NCBI GenBank assembly: GCA_947626545.1
Contig: CANQSS010000014.1
Location: 1 to 43,468 of the forward strand
Length of the DNA stretch: 43,468 nt
Direction of reading: 5' to 3'
DNA from: an uncultured Akkermansia sp.
GTDB taxonomy: Bacteria > Verrucomicrobiota > Verrucomicrobiia > Verrucomicrobiales > Akkermansiaceae
Below, piece after piece: positions 32,810-40,513 of this stretch (positions are counted from its first letter, which is position 1; each line of letters starts with the position of its first letter). Below the pieces are notes generated by a model that made no database searches, was not told the DNA's origin, and saw nothing but the letters and a program-made list of their open reading frames with translations. The position numbers and the translations under genes are program-made.

Positions 32810-33712
32810 TCATGGCCGCAGGGTGCTGAGCGGCACGACGAGCACGCCGTCGTCGCGGCGGTAGGCGTAGGTACCCACGCCGATGAGAACCATCAGGAAG
32901 GAGGGAGCGGGGGCATGCTTGGTATCTATCTTCTCAGCGAATCTAATCAGGGTCTTCGCCGCCACCTCAGCCTCACTCGCACTCCCTGCCGCACTACTCG
33001 CACTCCCACGCGCACCCTCCGCATCCCTCGCCGCATCCGCAGCACTCCCAGCAGCCGCCTCCTCACTCGCACCAGCAGCCTCAGCCGCCTCCTGCGCCCG
33101 CGCAGAAAGCCCACGCACCTCCTCCTGCGCCTCCTGCACAATATCCCGGCACTTCTCCGCCACAGCCTCCGCCGCCTTCGCCACAATCTCACTCGCCTTC
33201 GCCGCCGCCTCACTCCCCTCCGCCCTCTCCGCCGCCGCCTCCGCCATCTCCGCACGGCTCGCCACAAAACCATTGATAACCACATACGCCTTAATCGTCC
33301 CCTCTTGCCCAGCGCTCACCCTCACATTCATCTCCCTCTTCCCCTGCGGCGGCTTCGCCACCTCCGCCCACTTCTTCTGCACACTCGCCTCCACCGTGAT
33401 CGCACCGGTCACCAGCCTCTGCCTCCCCGCATCACTCCACTCACCCCATATCTCATACACATACCTCCCCGGCTTCAAATCACTCGGAAAAGTTATTACC
33501 TTCTTATCTATCGTCGGCAAATCCTCCACCTCTATATCCCACCTCTCATCCCCCCTTATCCCAGCCACCGTCCCGCTCAGCATCCCCACACCTAGCGGTA
33601 TCGTCTCCTTCCCTGCCCAATCCGTCAAATGAAACAAATAATCAGTCGGCTCCCCCTCGACAAAATCAAAATTTAGCCCTGCGGCATGTGCATTTAAATC
33701 CATACCTACCAT
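32810..33712 (-). CDS. Phage-tail-fibre-like Ala-rich protein
   Basis: 300 residues from the chosen ATG. Residues ~1-110 resemble the baseplate/tail-fibre N-terminal domain of prophage proteins: DYLFHLTDWAGKETIPLGVG, later LKPGRYVYEIWGEW and a closing TGAITVEAS. Residues ~165-265 are an Ala/Glu/Ser-rich coiled coil of the kind found in phage tail fibres. The end reads YAYRRDDGVLVVPLSTLRP. The ATG at 33712 has a good purine-rich Shine-Dalgarno (GAGGGGTGAG); starts at 33730 and 33703 are possible. A longer reading to 33841 crosses a heptanucleotide repeat and is rejected. No other phage gene is nearby, so it is an orphan, perhaps a prophage relic. Confidence 0.65.
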   Translation of the reverse strand: MVGMDLNAHAAGLNFDFVEGEPTDYLFHLTDWAGKETIPLGVGMLSGTVAGIRGDERWDIEVEDLPTIDKKVITFPSDLKPGRYVYEIWGEWSDAGRQRLVTGAITVEASVQKKWAEVAKPPQGKREMNVRVSAGQEGTIKAYVVINGFVASRAEMAEAAAERAEGSEAAAKASEIVAKAAEAVAEKCRDIVQEAQEEVRGLSARAQEAAEAAGASEEAAAGSAADAARDAEGARGSASSAAGSASEAEVAAKTLIRFAEKIDTKHAPAPSFLMVLIGVGTYAYRRDDGVLVVPLSTLRP

Positions 33713-33758
33713 TCTCACCCCTCTCACCATCCCCCTCAACTCTCCCTCCGTACCATAA

Positions 33759-33779
33759 TACGAATTACGAATTACGAAT
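33759..33779. repeat. Three tandem TACGAAT heptamers
   Basis: Three exact copies of TACGAAT, related to the TAAATCG heptamers of family II. It lies upstream of the tail-like gene and 75 bp before a full family II copy. Confidence 0.7.
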
Positions 33780-33855
33780 TGGCCAAGCCATGGACACAGC
33801 TTTGCCTCATTCGCAACCCTTTCGAACCAACAACCTCCCATGATTTCCCCACCAC

Positions 33856-34000
33856 CTCAGCTAAAGCTTCGCATCCCCGCGAGCCGGAGGCGAGCCAAAT
33901 TTCTAAATCGTAAATCGTAAATCGTAAATAACCAACAGCTTATGCTACATGATGTGCCGTTGACTACCATTTGGATCGCTTTTTCTTGGGACGTATGTGC
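33856..34000 (+). repeat. Dispersed repeat, family II, copy B
   Basis: The left part (33856-33930, CTCAGCTAAAGCTTCGCA, GC-rich block, AAATTTC, then tandem TAAATCG) matches 39190-39263 at about 67 of 74 positions. The right part (33905-34000) matches 5202-5297 without gaps at 82 of 96 positions. It therefore bridges the two shorter copies. The 33713-34050 gap holds only this, the TACGAAT heptamers and a promoter. Confidence 0.8.
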
Positions 34001-34014
34001 CCTGGGCTCCGTGC

Positions 34015-34042
34015 TTGCCAATTTGCAGACACGGTGTATAAT
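34015..34042 (+). promoter_or_regulatory. Promoter of the 34051-pdxA operon, leaderless geometry
   Basis: TTGCCA (34015-34020), 16-bp spacer, perfect TATAAT (34037-34042). The ATG at 34051 follows after 8 nt. Confidence 0.65.
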
Positions 34043-34050
34043 GGCGGCGG

Positions 34051-34283
34051 ATGAAGTCATTTTTTGGAGCGTTGTTTCTGATGATTACGGGGGGCGCCGT
34101 CGTCATCACGATGGTGTATCACACTTCCGTCAATGCCGAGCTTCGCTTTGAGCCGCGCGATTCTCACGAAGAATACATCAATACACGCCGCTCTTTTAGA
34201 CCGCGCCGTACTCAAAGTACACCGACTCCACCGGTCAAAGAAATCAAACTTCCTGACGACGACACAGCGGAGGAGGTAACCCC

Positions 34284-34287
<4 letters not shown>
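34051..34287 (+). CDS. Small single-pass membrane protein
   Basis: 78 residues. One N-terminal membrane helix (MKSFFGALFLMITGGAVVIT) followed by a charged, Pro/Thr-rich tail, so it is a signal-anchored or secreted small protein. Function unknown. Its stop overlaps the pdxA GTG start (GTGA at 34284-34287), and a strong promoter sits directly upstream, so it leads a two-gene operon with pdxA. Confidence 0.7.
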
Positions 34288-36482
<2,195 letters not shown>

Positions 36483-36496
36483 CTAATAGTTAGCAA

Positions 36497-36958
36497 TTAT
36501 GCAGTCTCTCGTTCCTCAGCCGAAATCGGGAACACGTTACGGCTCCAGCGCAGCACCGGCTTTTGCCCGGCGGCGAGAAAAACCTCCACCACATCAAAAC
36601 GCGCAGGCACGCGACGCCCCAGCAAATAAAACCAGTTGGCAGCTCCGATGCGCAACAGGCGTCGCTTATGGAAATTGATGGCTCGGGCTGGGTCGCCGGA
36701 AGCGGGAGCTATAGTACTTTTCACTTCACAAAAAACCAGACAATCCCCATGACGCGCCACAACATCGAGCTCTCCTCGCCTGCCCCAGCGAAAATTGCGC
36801 CGCAAAATACGCAGTCCCTGCGAGCGCAGGAAGGACGCGGCCACCAGTTCTGCATAAGCTCCACGGTAACGGGTATCCGGTACGGCTTCAGAACTCCAAG
36901 GGCAGCGTAGCCTGTGCAACAGGTGCAAACGAGCGGCGATGATGTGGCGTAATTCCAT
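36497..36958 (-). CDS. yraN: UPF0102 (YraN) family nuclease-like protein
   Basis: 153 residues. The restriction-endonuclease-like core is visible: AELVAASFLRSQGLRILRRN, then RGELDVVARHGDCLVFCEVK, with the family's E-x-D...E-V-K residues. Function is uncertain; it often lies next to rnhB, as here. The only ATG start gives a 71-nt overlap with rnhB; a later non-ATG start is possible because the family domain begins at about residue 30. Confidence 0.88.
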   Translation of the reverse strand: MELRHIIAARLHLLHRLRCPWSSEAVPDTRYRGAYAELVAASFLRSQGLRILRRNFRWGRRGELDVVARHGDCLVFCEVKSTIAPASGDPARAINFHKRRLLRIGAANWFYLLGRRVPARFDVVEVFLAAGQKPVLRWSRNVFPISAEERETA

Positions 36959-37517
36959 ATTTTTCGATGGCTCTCATGTGCTGTGCGGTGCCATAGCCGG
37001 CATTATGATCCCACCCGTACTGCGGAAACTTCTCGTGCAGCTCACGCATGATACGATCACGCGTAACCTTGGCAAGCACACTTGCAGCGGCAATGCTCAG
37101 GCAATGCGCATCCCCTTTCACAATGGAGCGCGAGTCGATGGGAAAACCCGGCACCGGCAGCCCGTCGATGAGACAAAAATCCGGAGAGGGGCAAATGCTC
37201 TGCGCTGCGCGTGCCATGGCCAAATGCGTGGCTCGAAGGATGTTCAGGCGTTCAATTTCCTCCACCGTGGCTTGGGCGATACCCTTCAGCACATCAGGAC
37301 TCTGCATGAGCTGCTCGAAAAGCGACTCGCGCTTGCGGGCAGAGAGCTGCTTGGAGTCAGTGAGTCCCGGTAATTCAAAATCCGGGGGCAGGATGACAGC
37401 AGCGGCGACCACTGGTCCGGCAAGAGGACCACGCCCAGCCTCATCGATTCCGCACACGCGGCTGTGACCTTCGGCCAAGGCGTTTTTTTCGTACTGCATA
37501 TCCGGGTGCGTCGGCAT
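36888..37517 (-). CDS. rnhB: Ribonuclease HII
   Basis: 209 residues. It removes RNA from RNA/DNA hybrids and misincorporated ribonucleotides. The catalytic motif GIDEAGRGPLAGPVVAAAV (23-41, Asp25 and Glu26) is intact, as are the SKQLSARKRE and KGDAHCLSIAAASVLAKVTRD regions. It lies 14 nt after the 37532-39076 gene and overlaps yraN by 71 nt, so the three are likely one transcript. Met7 is an alternative start. Confidence 0.96.
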   Translation of the reverse strand: MPTHPDMQYEKNALAEGHSRVCGIDEAGRGPLAGPVVAAAVILPPDFELPGLTDSKQLSARKRESLFEQLMQSPDVLKGIAQATVEEIERLNILRATHLAMARAAQSICPSPDFCLIDGLPVPGFPIDSRSIVKGDAHCLSIAAASVLAKVTRDRIMRELHEKFPQYGWDHNAGYGTAQHMRAIEKYGITPHHRRSFAPVAQATLPLEF

Positions 37518-37531
37518 GGTCGGTAAGCGAG

Positions 37532-39076
37532 TCAGCGTTGTTTCTTCTTCCTCTGTGCGGCGACAGTTTTCAGGTGCTCCGGTAGTTCCTGACCGGAGTC
37601 TAAGCTGTGCAGGGCCTCAATGTCATCCAAATAGCGGCCGATCGGGGTGGAGGATTCAGGGTTCTGCGTGCGGAGCATGCGCATTGTGTCGGAGTAATGG
37701 TCAAAATTAGTGGACAAAACGCGTCCAAGGCGCGTAATTTCATACCAATCCAAATAATCACGCCCGCGAATGGAAGCGTCCATGTATGCACGGCGCAAAT
37801 CTTGAAGCGGAGCAAGAATTTTGTTGACCTCCTCCTCATTGCGCCCCCTCATCAGCTCCGTGATAGCTCGCTGATACTCAGATATAATCACGCGGTATCC
37901 CGGAAAGGCATTCAAACTCAGTTGCGTGAGTCGTGTCATGCAGGGACGCAACTGTTGCTTCCAGTTGGGGAACTTCACCACCTCTGCCAGCTCTCCCAAA
38001 CTTTTGGAAATGGGCAGACGCGTTTCCTCCTCCATCCCGGTGAACAGCAACGCCTCGGCAAGCCTCTTTTCTGTCTCGATGGGCGTGAGCATATCCATGG
38101 CACTGGGCTGAGCGAGAGAAGCCAGCTCCAGCGCCCACCATTTACTAAAGTTCGTTTTGTTCAAATTCAACTCGTGGAAATAGGTGGCAATAATCTCCTT
38201 GGAGCTACCCTCCTGGATGAGCGCCTCTGACAACAAAGCTCGCATGCGCCCCGCACCATCATCTTGGTTCAGCAATCCCATGATGAGCACCCCGCAGGAC
38301 ACCTCATAAACCTGCCGCGAGCCCGCATCCAGCATCTCCGGGCTTTGAGTGTTCACAATGTCCTCAGGCGTCATCATCTCCGCCTTATTGAATAGTCTTT
38401 GGTACAGGCGCCGATCAATGCGCCCGGCGCGCCACAAAAGAGCCTGCTGCACACCTGTAAGCAACCAGGGAGGAATCTCCACATGATCCGGCAGAGCATT
38501 CACCTGCATGTCGCGTAAGGCATATTCATAAAGGAGCATGCTTACAATAGCCTCATCCATGCGCTCCACATCAACCCCACCACCCGCATAAATGCGGATT
38601 TGCAAATTCGGTTCACTGCCGATAATGCGCACACGGGTTCGCACCGGATTGGGACGCGCCGGATCCCCCGTACTCCCCCACAGACGGATGGATATGCTGT
38701 ATTTCCACTTATCATCCATGCCGAGCAGGCGGTTGAAACGCTTGCGCATATCATCGGCGTGTGTCGCAATAGCCCCCATGCGCAAAATATCTCCGCCGCT
38801 CACGGAAAACATGCGCGACTGGGACACAACGTGCTTGTCTTCCACGACATACTCTACAGGACGTGTGTCTGTCTGCGCAGCAGAGTCCTCCTGTTCCGAG
38901 GCGGGGGGTATATCAATAAGCCAATCCGGCAGGGCATCTACCTCCGGTTGATCCTCTAATTTTTCCGGAGTCATGTTCGGATCCCCCGTCTCCACAATCG
39001 TAGAGTCCTCCTCTTGGGCGACCGCAACGGACGCCAGCAGCAGGCCAACAATTCCTGGATAAACACCCCTCAACAC
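37532..39076 (-). CDS. Secreted protein, possible degenerate gluzincin-type peptidase
   Basis: 514 residues. GTG start (a TTG is the next codon). Signal peptide VYPGIVGLLLASVAVAQ, followed by an acidic disordered stretch to about residue 75. At about 185-230 the sequence reads IVSMLLYEYALRDM, then PDHVEIPPWLLTGVQQALLW. In active gluzincins this layout is HExxH followed by PxWLxEG; here both the metal-binding histidines and the glutamate are missing. If the relation is right, the protein is a pseudopeptidase with a structural or binding role. The rest is helical and unrecognised; the C-terminus is very basic (RKKKQR). First gene of the unit with rnhB and yraN. Confidence 0.7.
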   Translation of the reverse strand: MLRGVYPGIVGLLLASVAVAQEEDSTIVETGDPNMTPEKLEDQPEVDALPDWLIDIPPASEQEDSAAQTDTRPVEYVVEDKHVVSQSRMFSVSGGDILRMGAIATHADDMRKRFNRLLGMDDKWKYSISIRLWGSTGDPARPNPVRTRVRIIGSEPNLQIRIYAGGGVDVERMDEAIVSMLLYEYALRDMQVNALPDHVEIPPWLLTGVQQALLWRAGRIDRRLYQRLFNKAEMMTPEDIVNTQSPEMLDAGSRQVYEVSCGVLIMGLLNQDDGAGRMRALLSEALIQEGSSKEIIATYFHELNLNKTNFSKWWALELASLAQPSAMDMLTPIETEKRLAEALLFTGMEEETRLPISKSLGELAEVVKFPNWKQQLRPCMTRLTQLSLNAFPGYRVIISEYQRAITELMRGRNEEEVNKILAPLQDLRRAYMDASIRGRDYLDWYEITRLGRVLSTNFDHYSDTMRMLRTQNPESSTPIGRYLDDIEALHSLDSGQELPEHLKTVAAQRKKKQR

Positions 39077-39082
39077 AAGCGA

Positions 39083-39111
39083 ATCCTACCAAAATTCAGC
39101 CACTTTAGCAA
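39083..39111 (-). promoter_or_regulatory. Promoter of the 39076 gene, leaderless geometry
   Basis: On the minus strand TTGCTA (39111-39106), 17-bp spacer, TAGGAT (39088-39083). The GTG start follows after 6 nt and a TTG after 9 nt. Confidence 0.55.
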
Positions 39112-39189
39112 TACGGGAATTTTTCTAAACTGCATCCTATCCGCCCAAAAAAAAGCAATCCACTCACGATAATCCATTTACGATTCCAT

Positions 39190-39263
39190 CTCAGCTAAAG
39201 CTTCGCAGTTCCGCGAGCCGGCGGCTCGCCAAATTTCTAAATCGTAAATCGAAAATCGTAAAT
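39190..39263 (+). repeat. Dispersed repeat, family II, copy C
   Basis: It matches 33856-33930 at about 67 of 74 positions by eye. It contains a perfect GC hairpin (GCGAGCC GGC GGCTCGC) followed by AAATTTC and heptamers TAAATCG. It lies just downstream of the stop of the minus-strand gene at 39289. Confidence 0.75.
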
Positions 39264-39288
39264 GTTTTGCGTTTTATCGCTCGTTACA

Positions 39289-40212
39289 TCAGAAACGAAA
39301 ATCTACCTCGCCCGCCACGTAAAAACCGGGGTGATAATGGCGAGTCTCTATAGCATCGCGCCCCAGACTGCGACGGCAATATTCAGCCGTGGTCGCCAAG
39401 GTGGCGCCTATCGCCAAATTCAGCATTCGCTTACTCTTGCCCGGGGCGGAAAAATCATACTCCGCAAGACCGGACAACGCAAGGGAACGCACGCGGAAAA
39501 TACGCTGTCCCCGCGAGCTTGACACCATCCACGCTCCCCCTTCATTGCTGATTGCCGGGCCAACTTGCAACCTTTCATTTACCTTGTAAAGAGCCGCTAA
39601 CTGGTACCCTCGCATCCGCACCATCCAATCCGGAGTCGGCTGCCAACGGAAAGCTATGTAGGGCACCACCACGTAGTCTGCAAACCGCGGCGAAGCTGCC
39701 AGGCCAACGGAATAGGATAGTTTCTCGTCCTTCTTCACCGAATATTCAGCAGCCAATGCCAAATCCCATGCATGAGCAGAACTCACCACATCCCCGGCAT
39801 AGCGGGGCATCGCGGTTACCATCAGCCGATTTCCATTCTCTAACGGACGTATCAACGAAATGGGAAGAGAAAAAACCATCAATTCATCGCGTCTCAAGTT
39901 CAGTTCCCCTCCCACATCCATAATCGTCGCGCTGATATTCGCTTGCACATTGTAGTACCACTTCCCGACATGGCTACGCCTCCCGTCCGCAAAAGGCACA
40001 TTCACGGTATAATCCTGCAATCCTAAGTGAGACCCACCATGCCGCTCACCCATCCGGCTGATATAGGAAACTTTCGCGTAACTGGGCAATATGGCCGTCT
40101 CCGGCATCCGCAGAGTCCACAAATCCTCGCGCCCTTCTCCTGTGTTAGCAAGCAGCAACAAAACTAACAGGATCTTCTTTGACAACAGGAGAATAAGCAG
40201 CCATCGTTTCAT
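39289..40212 (-). CDS. Outer-membrane beta-barrel-like protein (DUF6268-like)
   Basis: 307 residues. Signal peptide at the N-terminus (two hydrophobic runs, LLILLLSKKILLVLLLLANT). The mature part is made of alternating amphipathic strands (for example WYYNVQANISATI, RLMVTAMPRYAGD, YVVVPYIAFRWQP) and ends in VDFRF, an aromatic C-terminus typical of proteins inserted by BamA. Function unknown. Own promoter, separated from both neighbours by repeat-rich gaps. Confidence 0.7.
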   Translation of the reverse strand: MKRWLLILLLSKKILLVLLLLANTGEGREDLWTLRMPETAILPSYAKVSYISRMGERHGGSHLGLQDYTVNVPFADGRRSHVGKWYYNVQANISATIMDVGGELNLRRDELMVFSLPISLIRPLENGNRLMVTAMPRYAGDVVSSAHAWDLALAAEYSVKKDEKLSYSVGLAASPRFADYVVVPYIAFRWQPTPDWMVRMRGYQLAALYKVNERLQVGPAISNEGGAWMVSSSRGQRIFRVRSLALSGLAEYDFSAPGKSKRMLNLAIGATLATTAEYCRRSLGRDAIETRHYHPGFYVAGEVDFRF

Positions 40213-40218
40213 GGCGGG

Positions 40219-40247
40219 ATGTTATCACATATTTCTGCCAAACGCAA
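40219..40247 (-). promoter_or_regulatory. Promoter of the 40212 gene, leaderless geometry
   Basis: On the minus strand TTGCGT (40247-40242), 17-bp spacer, TAACAT (40224-40219). The ATG follows after 6 nt. Confidence 0.55.
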
Positions 40248-40255
40248 GAGCATTC

Positions 40256-40313
40256 AAGCAACCGCATTAAAAAATGCGGTTGCTTTGGACAACGATGGCA
40301 AACAGAGTTTGCC
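40256..40313. repeat. Two adjacent hairpins of the AACGCATT family
   Basis: AAGCAACCGCATT (40256-40268), loop AAAA, AATGCGGTTGCTT (40273-40285): a perfect 13-bp stem with the same architecture as 12250-12279. A second hairpin GGCAAAC AGA GTTTGCC (40297-40313) follows, and then TATGTACGATTTGG, the same sequence that follows the hairpin at 12250. No T-run. Confidence 0.7.
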
Positions 40314-40447
40314 TATGTACGATTTGGAAAATTCCCGCGCCTGCGCGCGAAAGTGGCCGGCGGCGGCAATGCCGCTTTTTTTCCCCCCCTTCGAACCACC
40401 CCCAAGCATTGTTTTACCTATCGCCTCCGTTCTCGCTCCGCATTTCC

Positions 40448-40513
40448 CGCGCCTCCGGCGCGCTAAATTCCCAAATCGTACATCGTCCATCGTACATCGT
40501 CCATCGTACATCA
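40448..40513 (+). repeat. Repeat related to family II, reaching the stop of the next gene
   Basis: GC hairpin CGCGCC TCC GGCGCG (40448-40462), then AAATTCCCAAATCG and five heptamers alternating TACATCG and TCCATCG. The last unit overlaps the TGA of the minus-strand gene at 40511-40513. An inverted partial copy (GATTTGGAAAATTCCCGCGC) lies at about 40321-40352. Confidence 0.7.

Noticed and set aside
32883..33632. Open frame of 249 codons on the plus strand
   Set aside because: Antisense to the Ala-rich coiled coil; produced by its codon use.
33713..33841. N-terminal extension of the tail-like protein
   Set aside because: It reads through the TACGAAT heptamer repeat; a start with a Shine-Dalgarno lies at 33712.
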